64,000 bases of DNA from Flagellimonas allohymeniacidonis (lineage in GTDB: Bacteria; Bacteroidota; Bacteroidia; Flavobacteriales; Flavobacteriaceae): NCBI RefSeq assembly GCF_004296335.1, contig NZ_SGIU01000001.1, positions 1,403,290 through 1,467,289 on the forward strand, written 5' to 3'. Under the pieces are notes generated by a model. The model worked only from the letters and a program-made list of their open reading frames with translations. It did no database searches and was not told the origin of the DNA. Positions 17,144 to 25,078 of this stretch are shown piece after piece; within the stretch, counting starts at the first letter, position 1; every line of letters starts with the position of its first letter. Both the position numbers and the translations under genes were made by a program.

Positions 17144-18074
17144 TACCCTCCTTCTCATTTACGGTTTGAATAAAAATATCGTTAGCTGAAGGAATCACCT
17201 CCTCAAAGCGCGTAACATTTCCATATTTGGTCAACTCAGTTAGGATACCGCGAGTATCATTCGAGGGAAGTTTTACCTTAAGGTCGTACCGACGATCCAC
17301 TTGATCAAAATTAGAAGCTAATATCTCCAACTTTTTATCAAAGAAATCAGAAACTTTTTGCACTCCGTTCTCCATTTCCATACTTACCTCAAAAACATTG
17401 TTCTTATAGGCTTTCTTGATTTCGGATAACTTTCCATCCAGTACTTTTTCTGACTTATGGATCAAGGCGATATATTCGCACAATTCTTCAACAGATTCCA
17501 TACGGTGAGTAGAAAATATGATGGACGTACCTTTTTCCTTTAGTTTGAGGATTTCGTCTTTTATGATGTTCGCATTTATAGGATCAAACCCGCTAAAGGG
17601 CTCATCAAAAATCAAAAGTTTGGGTTCATGTAGAACAGTCACAATAAACTGAATCTTCTGTGCCATCCCCTTTGAGAGTTCTTGCACTTTTTTACCCCAC
17701 CACTCCCCAATTTCGAAACGGTCAAACCATTCTTTTAATCTTTTTTTGGCTTCGGACTTTCCCAACCCCTTAAGTTGGGCCAAGTATAGGGCCTGCTCCC
17801 CTACCTTCATGCTCTTGTAGAGACCTCGTTCTTCTGGCAGGTAACCGATCAAGGAAATATGTCCAGGGGACAGTGGATTACCATCAAAGAAAATCCGACC
17901 TTCATCTGGATACGTAATTTGATTTATGATTCGGATAAAGGTGGTCTTGCCAGCGCCATTGGGGCCCAGCAATCCATAAATTCTATTCTTTGGTATCTCA
18001 AGGGATATGTTGCCTAAGGCGCGATAATTTCCATAGGATTTGGAAACTGCATCAGCAACAAGAATGTTTTGCAT
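17136..18074 (-). CDS. ABC transporter ATP-binding protein (NatA-like)
   Basis: A 312-residue ATPase with Walker A G-P-N-G-A-G-K-T-T (residues 36-44), signature LSKGM near 130, Walker B LLIFDEP near 157 and switch histidine in STHRM near 189. A C-terminal extension of about 90 residues (DUF4162-type) is typical of NatA-like exporters. It drives the permease encoded by the overlapping downstream gene. Its start at 18074 follows a 183-base gap containing the dnaJ terminator, so the pair probably has its own promoter. Confidence 0.93.
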   Translation of the reverse strand: MQNILVADAVSKSYGNYRALGNISLEIPKNRIYGLLGPNGAGKTTFIRIINQITYPDEGRIFFDGNPLSPGHISLIGYLPEERGLYKSMKVGEQALYLAQLKGLGKSEAKKRLKEWFDRFEIGEWWGKKVQELSKGMAQKIQFIVTVLHEPKLLIFDEPFSGFDPINANIIKDEILKLKEKGTSIIFSTHRMESVEELCEYIALIHKSEKVLDGKLSEIKKAYKNNVFEVSMEMENGVQKVSDFFDKKLEILASNFDQVDRRYDLKVKLPSNDTRGILTELTKYGNVTRFEEVIPSANDIFIQTVNEKEGNG

Positions 18075-18131
18075 TCAAACAATTTTTTCAAAGATATGTA
18101 TTTGTAAAAAGTTATCTCTTCTCCAAAAAAA

Positions 18132-18164
18132 CAAAACCCACCCTCAAAAAAATTCAAGGATGGG
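18132..18164 (-). terminator. Terminator downstream of dnaJ
   Basis: On the minus strand a stem formed by CCCATCCTTGA and TGAGGGTGGG, with one or two mismatches and an A/T loop, is followed by TTTTGTTTTTTT. It lies about 95 bases after the dnaJ stop codon. Confidence 0.6.
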
Positions 18165-18257
18165 AAAAAAATTGCTATGAAAAAGAAAATTAGATATTGG
18201 TCTCCCAACATCAATTTCAAATATACGTTTTTTATTTAAACCTAAAACTTTTTATTG

Positions 18258-19373
18258 CTAAGAGAACATATCTTTAACCTTTTCGAAGAAAGATTTATCC
18301 GACTTCTGTGGCTTGGGTATAAAATTTTCATCTTCCCTCATTTTTTCAAAGAATTCCCGCTGTTCACGGTTCAATTCCTTAGGTGTCCAAACATTCACAT
18401 GAACCAATAAATCTCCTGATCCATAGCCATTTAAGCTCGAAATTCCCTTCCCCCGAAGTCTTAGTATTTTTCCTGATTGGATTCCGGGTTCCAATTTAAT
18501 GCGGGCCTTTCCACTTACGGTGTCTATTTCCCGTGAACTTCCCAAAACCGCTTCGGAAAAACTGATATACAAGTCATAATGTAGATTGTCCCCTTCGCGC
18601 TTTAGGCTTTTATGCTCTTCAGTTTCGATAGCAACTAAAAGGTCACCTGAAATGCCATTGCCGGGTGCCCCATTTCCTTTTCCGGAGACTTTCAACTGCA
18701 TCCCATCTTCAACCCCTGGTGGTATTTTGATGGAAACCGTTTCTTCAACTGAGGTCAGTCCCTGGGCATCGGCTCCAGCAGGTCGTTGGTCAATGGTTTG
18801 TCCGGCTCCCCCACAGGTAGTGCAGGTAGTAGCCGTTTGCATACGACCCAATATGGTATTGGTAATTTTGGTTACTTGCCCGCTTCCGTTGCAGGTTGGA
18901 CAGGTTTGATAGGTAACCCCTTCAGCTTGAACCTTTCTTCGAACCTTGACCTTTTTTTCGACTCCATTGGCCACTTCTTCTAAAGTCAACTTAACGCGAA
19001 TTCGAAGATTACTCCCCTTCACACGACGTTGACCGCCTCCAAAACCACCAAAACCACCAAAACCGCCACCAAAAGCACTTCCGAAGATATCCCCAAATTG
19101 ACTGAAGATATCCTCCATGTTCATTCCACCTCCGCCAAAACCGGCGCCACCTTCGAATGCAGCATGTCCAAACTGGTCGTACTTGGCTTTTTTATCGGGA
19201 TCACTCAAAACTTCATAGGCCTCCGCTGCCTTTTTGAACATTTCCTCAGCCTTGGTATCACCAGGATTCTTATCTGGATGAAACTCTATCGCTTTTTTCC
19301 GATATGCTTTTTTGATTTCGGCTGCGGTCGCTCCTTTCGAAAGTCCAAGTATTTCGTAATAGTCCTCCTTCAT
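18258..19373 (-). CDS. dnaJ: Chaperone DnaJ with a reduced zinc domain
   Basis: A 371-residue Hsp40 that delivers substrates to DnaK and stimulates its ATPase. The J-domain (1-70) has the HPD motif at 32-34; a Gly/Phe linker follows (about 74-116). The zinc domain normally contains four C-x-x-C-x-G-x-G motifs, but here only two remain, at 158-165 and 184-191, corresponding to motifs 2 and 3. The positions of motifs 1 and 4 carry no cysteines, so one zinc site is lost. The C-terminal substrate-binding domains are full length. It is 8 bases downstream of grpE, in one operon. Confidence 0.96.
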   Translation of the reverse strand: MKEDYYEILGLSKGATAAEIKKAYRKKAIEFHPDKNPGDTKAEEMFKKAAEAYEVLSDPDKKAKYDQFGHAAFEGGAGFGGGGMNMEDIFSQFGDIFGSAFGGGFGGFGGFGGGQRRVKGSNLRIRVKLTLEEVANGVEKKVKVRRKVQAEGVTYQTCPTCNGSGQVTKITNTILGRMQTATTCTTCGGAGQTIDQRPAGADAQGLTSVEETVSIKIPPGVEDGMQLKVSGKGNGAPGNGISGDLLVAIETEEHKSLKREGDNLHYDLYISFSEAVLGSSREIDTVSGKARIKLEPGIQSGKILRLRGKGISSLNGYGSGDLLVHVNVWTPKELNREQREFFEKMREDENFIPKPQKSDKSFFEKVKDMFS

Positions 19374-19381
19374 AACCCTCT

Positions 19382-19945
19382 TTAGTTACCAACAACCACT
19401 TTGGGGTGTCTTATTATTCGATCACCGAGCTTAAAACCCTTTTCTACCACATCAATGATTTTCCCCTTCATTTTCTTATCCGGCGCGGGAATTTGGGTAA
19501 TCGCATCGTGAACCTCTGCATCGAAAACGTCACCTGGTCCAACTTCGATTTGCTCCAGACCTTTATTCCTCAAGGTTTCCTTAAACTTGCTGCTTATAAG
19601 TTCCACGCCCTTGAACATTTCTTTATCTTCCGATTTGGCAAGTTCTTTCATGGCTCTATCAAAATCGTCCATAACGGGTAGAAGTGCCACCATTACTTCT
19701 TGACCAGCGGTTTTAAAAAGTTCTATGCGCTCTCTGGAAGTTCTCTTTTTGAAATTTTCGAATTCGGCGAAAAGCCTGAGGAATTTTTCTTTTTCCTTGG
19801 CCAAATCATCTTGCAACTGCTCTACTTCGGAAACTTCTTCTTGATTTTCCTCGTTTATATCTTTTCCTTCCAGCTCAGGATTCTCCATGGTTTGAGCGTC
19901 TTTGACCTCTTCTTCCATTTCAGTAACCTTGCTTTTTTTGCTCAT
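19382..19945 (-). CDS. grpE: Nucleotide exchange factor GrpE
   Basis: A 187-residue GrpE that releases ADP from DnaK. An acidic, Glu-rich N-terminus (about 1-45) leads into a long coiled coil (KEKFLRLFAEFENFKKRTSRER) and the compact beta-rich C-terminal head with VGPGDVFDAEVHDAI and the terminal G-x-x-L-G-D-R-I-I-R-H-P-K-V-V-V. The first gene of the grpE-dnaJ operon. An exact -7 box (TACTTTTG on the minus strand, 19982-19975) with TTTTG 21 bases farther up lies 30 bases before the start. No CIRCE element was seen. Confidence 0.96.
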   Translation of the reverse strand: MSKKSKVTEMEEEVKDAQTMENPELEGKDINEENQEEVSEVEQLQDDLAKEKEKFLRLFAEFENFKKRTSRERIELFKTAGQEVMVALLPVMDDFDRAMKELAKSEDKEMFKGVELISSKFKETLRNKGLEQIEVGPGDVFDAEVHDAITQIPAPDKKMKGKIIDVVEKGFKLGDRIIRHPKVVVGN

Positions 19946-19974
19946 AGGTATATTCGTTTTCCTTTTAAGATTGG

Positions 19975-19982
19975 CAAAAGTA
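19975..19982 (-). promoter_or_regulatory. -7 promoter element of grpE-dnaJ
   Basis: TACTTTTG on the minus strand matches TAnnTTTG, with a TTTTG -33 element 21 bases upstream. No HrcA-type inverted repeat is nearby. Confidence 0.6.
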
Positions 19983-20024
19983 CTGCCAATTGTCCAAAAA
20001 TGTCAAAATGTCATCACAAAACAC

Positions 20025-20048
20025 AAAAAAATCCGCCTTTTGGCGGAT
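20025..20048 (-). terminator. Terminator of the TIGR01777 gene
   Basis: On the minus strand ATCCGCC, a 4-base AAAA loop and GGCGGAT are followed directly by a run of seven T. It is 26 bases after the stop codon. Confidence 0.9.
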
Positions 20049-20073
20049 GTTGAATTCTTACAAATCCTTGGTC

Positions 20074-21036
20074 TTATACATATTCCTTACTAAAGGAATC
20101 AATTTTAGAATCATTGTTAGGGGAATCTGGCAATAGCAATTCTTCCAAAGCGGCACATACATTGGTATGTTGAAAAACAAAGCCTTTTTCCTCAATACGC
20201 TTACTGCTCACTCTTTGACTGGCAAACAGCACATAAGCCATTTCGCCCAAAAGTGCGTACATCACAAACTTCGGTATATTAGGTAAAATAAGAGGTCTTT
20301 TTAGCACTTTGGCGATTTCCTTAGTCAATTTTGTATTGGTCACCGGATTCGGTGCCACACCATTAAAGGTCCCCTGCAGTCCCTTTGCAATCACAAAAAG
20401 GAACATTTGGGCCAAATCATCAATATGTATCCAGGATTGCCATTGTTCCCCACTGCCAAATGCGGCCCCTACATAATAATTCACGGGCCTTGCTATTTTT
20501 GGTAGCGCTCCACCCTCGGTTGAGAGAACCAACCCAATCCTGATTTCGGCAACATTGAAATCAAATTTCTTGAAAGTGTCTATTTCTTTCTCCCACTCGT
20601 GAACCACTTCTCCCAAAAAACTATCATCCACGGAAGTTTCCGTTTCTTCATAAAAAGTGGTCAGAGAGTTGGGGTAAATGCCAATGGCAGAAGCCGAAAC
20701 AAATGAAATAATATCTGAATCCCCTATCTGCTCAATGCCTTTGCGAAGCGTTTTTAAGCTGTTCAACCTGCTGTTGAGCACTTGCTTTTTGTATGAGGAA
20801 GTCCATCTTTTGGCAATATTGGAACCGGCCAGGTTGATTACCGCCGATACATCTTCAAAACAGTTCAGGTCTATTTCGCCCTTGGAAGGGTTCCAGTAAA
20901 AACCCTGATAATCCTCACTTGAAACGATTTTTCCCTTTCGGGTCGTCAAGTAATTCACAGAAATACCTTGATTGTGCAAAGCCTGTGTAATTGCTTTGCC
21001 AACCAATCCGGTGGCTCCTGTAACCAACACTTTCAT
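20074..21036 (-). CDS. TIGR01777 family NAD-binding epimerase-like protein
   Basis: A 320-residue extended-SDR protein of the TIGR01777 (YfcH/SulA-like) family. The Rossmann motif V-T-G-A-T-G-L-V-G is at residues 4-12, and family hallmarks W-I-H-I-D-D-L, FNGVAPNPVTN, and the C-terminal segment LLGEMAYVLFASQRVSSKRIEEKGF are present. No reaction is established for the family; epimerase-like activity is presumed. The protein is cytoplasmic. It is flanked by its own promoter (minus-strand TACTTTTG, 21061-21054) and its own terminator, so it is a single-gene unit. Confidence 0.92.
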   Translation of the reverse strand: MKVLVTGATGLVGKAITQALHNQGISVNYLTTRKGKIVSSEDYQGFYWNPSKGEIDLNCFEDVSAVINLAGSNIAKRWTSSYKKQVLNSRLNSLKTLRKGIEQIGDSDIISFVSASAIGIYPNSLTTFYEETETSVDDSFLGEVVHEWEKEIDTFKKFDFNVAEIRIGLVLSTEGGALPKIARPVNYYVGAAFGSGEQWQSWIHIDDLAQMFLFVIAKGLQGTFNGVAPNPVTNTKLTKEIAKVLKRPLILPNIPKFVMYALLGEMAYVLFASQRVSSKRIEEKGFVFQHTNVCAALEELLLPDSPNNDSKIDSFSKEYV

Positions 21037-21053
21037 ATCATCAACTTTTAAGG

Positions 21054-21061
21054 CAAAAGTA
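21054..21061 (-). promoter_or_regulatory. -7 promoter element of the TIGR01777 gene
   Basis: TACTTTTG on the minus strand, exact to TAnnTTTG, 18 bases before the ATG. Confidence 0.55.
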
Positions 21062-21174
21062 CAGGTTTAAGGTACTGTAAATTAGGCATTAGTGTAGGTT
21101 TAACAGAATTGTTTAAACTTTAACCTAAATTATAATAAAGCAAAAGAACGCCTTAACAGGACATTGGCAATCCT

Positions 21175-21837
21175 TTACGCTTTGGTGGCTCGAAGCATTT
21201 CCCTTTTTCCAGGAGGACCGGCCAAGCGTTCCACATCAAAGCCAACCTCTTGCATCGCCCGTCTTACACTACCCTTGGCCGAATAGGTGACAAGAATCCC
21301 ACCCGGTTTTAACGATCCGTACATTTTCTCAAAAATGGCAACGGTCCATAAGTCTGGCTGCACCCTCGGTCCAAAAGCATCAAAATATATGAGGTTGAAC
21401 AGATCGGTATCGTTAATCGATTCAAAGTGCATTTGACGCTTGATAAAATGAAAATTCTTAAAAATTTCTTCTTTATCACCCCACTTCATCGCATGCATTC
21501 TTTGAAATATTTTTTCATAACGCTCTGCTCCTAACTGTTCAATATAGTTCAATTCAGAAACCACTTCCTCTTCTACAGGAAATGCCTCTATTCCGACATA
21601 ATCAAGGTGTAAATTCAGTTTTTGGGCCTCAATAAGAGTAATGATAGCATTGAGCCCTGTTCCAAAACCAATTTCCAAGAGGGATATATCCGTATTCCGA
21701 AAACGTCTCAATCCCATCTCGATAAAGACGTGGTATGCCTCTTGAATGGCTCCATGCTTTGAATGGTATTGCTCGTTCCAATCCTCAAGGTGTATGGTCT
21801 TTGAACCATCAGCAGTAAGGATTATCTTGCGTTTCAC
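21175..21837 (-). CDS. mnmD: tRNA 5-(aminomethyl)-2-thiouridine methyltransferase
   Basis: A 220-residue SAM-dependent methyltransferase that would complete mnm5s2U at the tRNA wobble position. The SAM-binding motif L-E-I-G-F-G-T-G-L-N-A is near residue 58 and the catalytic-region motif Y-F-D-A-F-G-P-R-x-x-P-D-L-W near 148. Only the methyltransferase half is present; the FAD-dependent oxidase domain of E. coli MnmC is absent, which defines MnmD. The start is a GTG, 2 bases after the DUF4920 stop, so the two genes are probably translated from one mRNA. Confidence 0.9.
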   Translation of the reverse strand: MKRKIILTADGSKTIHLEDWNEQYHSKHGAIQEAYHVFIEMGLRRFRNTDISLLEIGFGTGLNAIITLIEAQKLNLHLDYVGIEAFPVEEEVVSELNYIEQLGAERYEKIFQRMHAMKWGDKEEIFKNFHFIKRQMHFESINDTDLFNLIYFDAFGPRVQPDLWTVAIFEKMYGSLKPGGILVTYSAKGSVRRAMQEVGFDVERLAGPPGKREMLRATKA

Positions 21838-21839
21838 CT

Positions 21840-22310
21840 CTAATCTCGGATTAGTACTCCGTCAGCCTCAAAACGCAATGTTTTTTTTGGGGTATTTATC
21901 TTGGCAATTTCCTCCTGAGAATCCCCTCTATCCTTTGCATAATGTTGTTGGTCCTCTATTGAGACTTCCTCAAGGAATGCCACTCCGTTGAGCACTACTT
22001 TTTTATTGGCGGAATTGGTGGGCACAAAAAAACCATAGTCTTTGAACTTTACAAAAACTTCATCATTGGTCTCCAGTTCAACTTTCATCCAGCATCCCTT
22101 GACTTGACATACCTCTTTGATTGTCCCAGTCAATTGGGTTTTTATGGTGTCGTTCAACACCATTTTACCATAGACTTCTGAAGCCATGTCATGTCCTTGA
22201 TTCATTTTGAACTCCTCACCGTAAAACCCTGTGGACGATTGCTTTTGGGCATTGCCCAGCACCACAAAAAACATTGGTAAAACGATAGCAAAAATGTTAA
22301 AAACCTTCAT
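21840..22310 (-). CDS. DUF4920 domain secreted protein
   Basis: A 156-residue exported protein. Residues 1-22 form a signal peptide (V-F-N-I-F-A-I-V-L-P-M-F-F-V-V-L-G-N-A). The core has the DUF4920 pattern: LNDTIKTQLTGTIKEVCQVKGCWMKV with two cysteines, then FVKFKDYGFFVP and GVAFLEEVS. The C-x-x-x-x-C could bind a metal or a cofactor; the family resembles small OB-like domains. Function unknown. It is first in a two-gene unit with mnmD. Confidence 0.88.
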   Translation of the reverse strand: MKVFNIFAIVLPMFFVVLGNAQKQSSTGFYGEEFKMNQGHDMASEVYGKMVLNDTIKTQLTGTIKEVCQVKGCWMKVELETNDEVFVKFKDYGFFVPTNSANKKVVLNGVAFLEEVSIEDQQHYAKDRGDSQEEIAKINTPKKTLRFEADGVLIRD

Positions 22311-22416
22311 AATCGATAAGATTTGTGTAATCCCTAAAAAAGAATGACAATTAGAATTAAGGTTAGACCAAAACTAACAATAAATGGCTAATTTTAACTT
22401 CTAAATCTCTAAGGAT

Positions 22417-23484
22417 ATGGAAGCAATGGTGAACAATATACGTGTAGAAAAAGCTGCCACTTCAAAAATCCATGACGTGGATTTTGACAATCTAGCTTTT
22501 GGAAGTACCTACACGGACCATATGTTGGTCTCTGATTTTGTAAATGGCGAATGGAAAGAACCAAAGATTGTACCCTATGGCCCAATTTCCTTGGAACCTT
22601 CAGCTAAAATTTTCCATTATGGCCAATCCATTTTTGAAGGTATGAAAGCCTACAAGGATGTGGAAGGTGGTGTTTGGTTGTTTAGGCCAATGGAAAACTG
22701 TAAAAGGTTAAATAAATCTGCAGAACGATTGACGATTCCAGAGTTGCCAGAAAGTTATTTCATGGATGGTCTGATGGCATTGTTGCAGCTGGAAAAAGAT
22801 TGGGTTCCAAAAAACCCAGGAAGTTCCCTATATATTAGACCGTTTATGTTCGCTTCTGGGTCTGGATTCCATGCCTCCCCTGCTGATGAGTACAAATTTA
22901 TAATAGCGCTTGCTCCATCTGGGGCTTATTTTTCTGGTAAGGTCAAGGTTTTGATTGAAGAAAAGTATTCTCGTGCGGCCAATGGCGGAGTGGGCTACGC
23001 AAAGGCGGGAGGGAATTATGCTGGTCAATTTTATCCAACCCAACTGGCTGCCGAAAAAGGGTACCAACAAGTCATTTGGACAGATGACAACAACCATGAA
23101 TTCATTGAAGAAGCAGGTGCGATGAACGTTTTTGTTCGTATCAACGATACGCTTATTACAGCCCCAACCAGTGATCGTATTTTGGACGGAATTACCCGGA
23201 AAAGTATTTTGGATATTGCCGAAGATGAAAACATTGCAACCGAGGTGCGCAAAATTTCGGTTCATGAAGTTGTTGAGGCGGCAAAAAATGGGACCTTGAA
23301 AGAAATGTTTGGAGCAGGGACCGCAGCCGTGGTTTCACCAATTGCAGGTTTCGGATACAAGGGCATGGACTATGATTTACCCGTTTTGGCCGAAAGCTAT
23401 GCCGAAAAACTCAAAAAAAGAATTACCGACATTCAATACAACCGTGCAGAAGATAAGTTCGGTTGGCGACATCAAGTAGTATAA
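22417..23484 (+). CDS. ilvE: Branched-chain amino acid aminotransferase
   Basis: A 355-residue fold-type IV PLP enzyme for the last step of Leu, Ile and Val synthesis and the first of their breakdown. The PLP lysine lies in YAKAGGNYA near residue 196; E-x-x-x-M-N-V-F (about 232-240) and the GTAAVVSPI phosphate-binding turn (about 302) match the type IIb (mitochondrial-like) group. Length is standard. The gene is flanked by a near-consensus TAATTTTA upstream and a palindromic terminator downstream, so it is a single unit. Confidence 0.95.
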   Translation: MEAMVNNIRVEKAATSKIHDVDFDNLAFGSTYTDHMLVSDFVNGEWKEPKIVPYGPISLEPSAKIFHYGQSIFEGMKAYKDVEGGVWLFRPMENCKRLNKSAERLTIPELPESYFMDGLMALLQLEKDWVPKNPGSSLYIRPFMFASGSGFHASPADEYKFIIALAPSGAYFSGKVKVLIEEKYSRAANGGVGYAKAGGNYAGQFYPTQLAAEKGYQQVIWTDDNNHEFIEEAGAMNVFVRINDTLITAPTSDRILDGITRKSILDIAEDENIATEVRKISVHEVVEAAKNGTLKEMFGAGTAAVVSPIAGFGYKGMDYDLPVLAESYAEKLKKRITDIQYNRAEDKFGWRHQVV

Positions 23485-23485
23485 G

Positions 23486-23515
23486 AAAAAAGGCACCTTA
23501 AGGTGCCTTTTTTAT
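23486..23515. terminator. Bidirectional terminator between ilvE and the MazG-like gene
   Basis: GGCACCTTAAGGTGCC is a perfect palindrome (23492-23507), preceded by a run of A and followed by a run of T, so it works on both strands. The minus-strand gene ends inside its T-run at 23512. Confidence 0.9.
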
Positions 23516-23898
23516 TTGTCCAATATTTTTTGGATATCAGGTCTAAAGTAATTGGGGCCTTTTAATACCTTGCCATCTTCCCTGTAAATGGGTTTTCCAT
23601 CAGCTCCTAACTTGCTCATGTTGCTTTTTTGGATTTCCTCAAAAACCTCTTCAATCTTATATTGCATACCGTGTTCCAAAATGGTGCCACACAGGATATA
23701 CAGCATATCTCCCAGGGCATCGGCCACCTCTGCCAAATCCCCAATGTTTGCCGCCTCCAAATATTCTTTGTTTTCTTCGTCCATAAGCATAAATCGCAAT
23801 TGGTTTTTATCTCTTCCCAAATTGGCTTTTGGCTTATGGAGTATGCCTAATCCAAAGGCACTATGAAACTCCTCTACGGCCTTGATCTTTCTTTTCAT
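23512..23898 (-). CDS. MazG/PRA-PH-like nucleotide pyrophosphohydrolase
   Basis: A 128-residue all-alpha NTP pyrophosphatase. The E-E-N-K-E-Y motif (residues 41-46) and A-D-A-L-G-D-M-L-Y (about 59-67) form the E-x-x-E and E/D-x-x-D metal-binding pairs of the superfamily. A C-terminal IYREDGKVLKGPNYFRPD segment is typical of the flavobacterial branch. It probably removes non-canonical or excess NTPs. It ends within the shared terminator and starts 39 bases from the small membrane protein gene in the other direction. Confidence 0.85.
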   Translation of the reverse strand: MKRKIKAVEEFHSAFGLGILHKPKANLGRDKNQLRFMLMDEENKEYLEAANIGDLAEVADALGDMLYILCGTILEHGMQYKIEEVFEEIQKSNMSKLGADGKPIYREDGKVLKGPNYFRPDIQKILDK

Positions 23899-23914
23899 TG
23901 TTTTTGAATTACCT

Positions 23915-23922
23915 TAATTTTG
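23915..23922 (+). promoter_or_regulatory. -7 promoter element of the 62-residue membrane protein gene
   Basis: TAATTTTG matches TAnnTTTG exactly, 15 bases before the ATG, giving a very short leader. Confidence 0.5.
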
Positions 23923-23937
23923 CTAAAAATATAAAAT

Positions 23938-24126
23938 ATGTTCAGCTCCGGTCAATTGATTTTCGCAATACTCTTTTTTGTTGTTTTCATCGGGGTAATG
24001 ATTGTTTCCTATCGAAGGGACAAAAATCTTCATCAAAAGAACTATAAGGGTGTAAAATGGATCATGCTTTCCTTTATAACATTTGTAGTTTTTCTCTTCT
24101 TGATTAAATATTTCCTTAAAAATTAA
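23938..24126 (+). CDS. Small two-helix membrane protein
   Basis: A 62-residue protein with two predicted transmembrane helices (about 7-26 and 40-59), separated by a basic loop (YRRDKNLHQKNYKGVK) that would lie in the cytoplasm. No family name is recognised. It precedes the third micro membrane protein and the fluoride channel gene, on the same strand with its own -7 box. The positive loop and small size recall regulators or stabilisers of larger membrane proteins, which is only an inference. Confidence 0.75.
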   Translation: MFSSGQLIFAILFFVVFIGVMIVSYRRDKNLHQKNYKGVKWIMLSFITFVVFLFLIKYFLKN

Positions 24127-24207
24127 CAGGGTTATTGATTTCCCTACAAAAATTTTTGGTTTTACAACTAAAATCAGTGAACTGCTCGTTTTCGTTAAGA
24201 AAACACG

Positions 24208-24215
24208 TACTTTTG
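24208..24215 (+). promoter_or_regulatory. -7 promoter element of micro-gene copy 3 and crcB
   Basis: TACTTTTG is an exact match. It lies 22 bases before the micro-gene ATG and would also serve crcB 16 bases after that gene. Confidence 0.6.
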
Positions 24216-24237
24216 TTGTGTTAAGACCAGTAACTAG

Positions 24238-24417
24238 ATGATAGCTTTCTTCACAATCCTTTTTATCCTCTTGGCAATCAATGCTTTTTTGTTGGTTTTT
24301 AGCGTCAATGGAGCAAAGGAAAGATTTAAAAAACCTATTGAACCTATTTCAGATACGTCAATCGCCAAGCTTACACCAAAAGAGTCCAGTGAAGGTGAAT
24401 ACAAAAAGGCTGTTTAG
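24238..24417 (+). CDS. 59-residue micro membrane protein, family copy 3
   Basis: ATG at 24238, TAG at 24415-24417. The first 24 residues form a transmembrane helix aligning without gaps with the micro-proteins at 6592 and 6796 (F4, F5, L8, L11, L12, A13, N15, L18, L19, S22, N24). Unlike those it carries a polar, Lys/Glu/Ser-rich tail of about 35 residues, predicted cytoplasmic or periplasmic. An exact -7 box precedes it. crcB starts 16 bases later, so both are likely on one mRNA. The function is unknown. Confidence 0.75.
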   Translation: MIAFFTILFILLAINAFLLVFSVNGAKERFKKPIEPISDTSIAKLTPKESSEGEYKKAV

Positions 24418-24433
24418 TTTGTACCTTTAGGGT

Positions 24434-24808
24434 ATGAAACAGGTTCTTCTTGTTTTTTTAGGTGGGGGCTTAGGTAGTATTCTTAGATACCTAATTTCGA
24501 AACCCCTTAATTCAGTTGTCGGCAATTTTTACTTAGGTACCCTTACGGTCAATATCATTGGCTGCCTATTGATTGGCTTTATCATTGGACTTTCAGCAAG
24601 AAACAACCTCCTATCTTATAACAGCACACTTTTTTTGGCTACAGGAATTTGTGGTGGATTCACCACCTTTTCAGCTTTTGCCCTTGAAAAGCACACATTG
24701 ATCAAATCTGAGGAATTTCTACCCTTACTGCTCTATGCAGGCGCTAGTATTTTGTTGGGTATTTTGGCCGTAGCCTTGGGCTTATGGTTTTCTAAATTTA
24801 CCAACTAG
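24434..24808 (+). CDS. crcB: Fluoride efflux channel Fluc/CrcB
   Basis: A 124-residue four-helix fluoride channel that works as an antiparallel dimer in the inner membrane. Landmarks are G-G-G-L-G-S-I-L-R-Y near the start, the GTLTVNIIGCLLIGF helix 2 with its conserved Asn, and G-I-C-G-G-F-T-T-F-S-A-F (about 75-86) holding the central Na+ site and the Phe box. It exports toxic fluoride. There is no room for a fluoride riboswitch in the 16-base gap upstream, and none was seen before the preceding micro-gene. Confidence 0.94.
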   Translation: MKQVLLVFLGGGLGSILRYLISKPLNSVVGNFYLGTLTVNIIGCLLIGFIIGLSARNNLLSYNSTLFLATGICGGFTTFSAFALEKHTLIKSEEFLPLLLYAGASILLGILAVALGLWFSKFTN

Positions 24809-24960
24809 TTACAAAATCAATTTTTTTCGTCAACATTTGTTAATTCCTGAACATTCTTTCTGGAAAAAACCTATTTCTTCGATGAAATAGCACTCTATAC
24901 ACTCCTAGGATTAAGAAATAATCACCATATTTTTAAAAAAGTGTTATTATAAATTGCATA

Positions 24961-25055
24961 CCCCTAAAAAAATAGGGGTTATTTTTTTATAAGAATAAAA
25001 ATGCATCCATATACCCCCAATTTTAGATAGTCCTGTATCAATTCATATATATTTG
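24961..25055 (+). promoter_or_regulatory. glnK promoter with a two-part nitrogen-type operator
   Basis: CCCCTA (24961-24966), six A and TAGGGG (24973-24978) form an inverted repeat; TACCCC follows at 25012-25017 and an exact -7 box TATATTTG at 25048-25055. Distances from the -7 box are 75 and 36 bases. The same elements occur before glnA at 74 and 36 bases. No sigma-54 promoter was found. Confidence 0.6.
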
Positions 25056-25078
25056 GCTCGTCAATTAACTACTTAATT

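Noticed and set aside
24418..24433. Fluoride riboswitch before crcB
   Set aside because: Only 16 bases separate crcB from the preceding frame, and no matching fold was seen before that frame.
25040..25078. Sigma-54 promoter for glnK-amtB
   Set aside because: TTTGGC is present but no TTGC at the required -12 spacing; an exact TAnnTTTG box explains the promoter.
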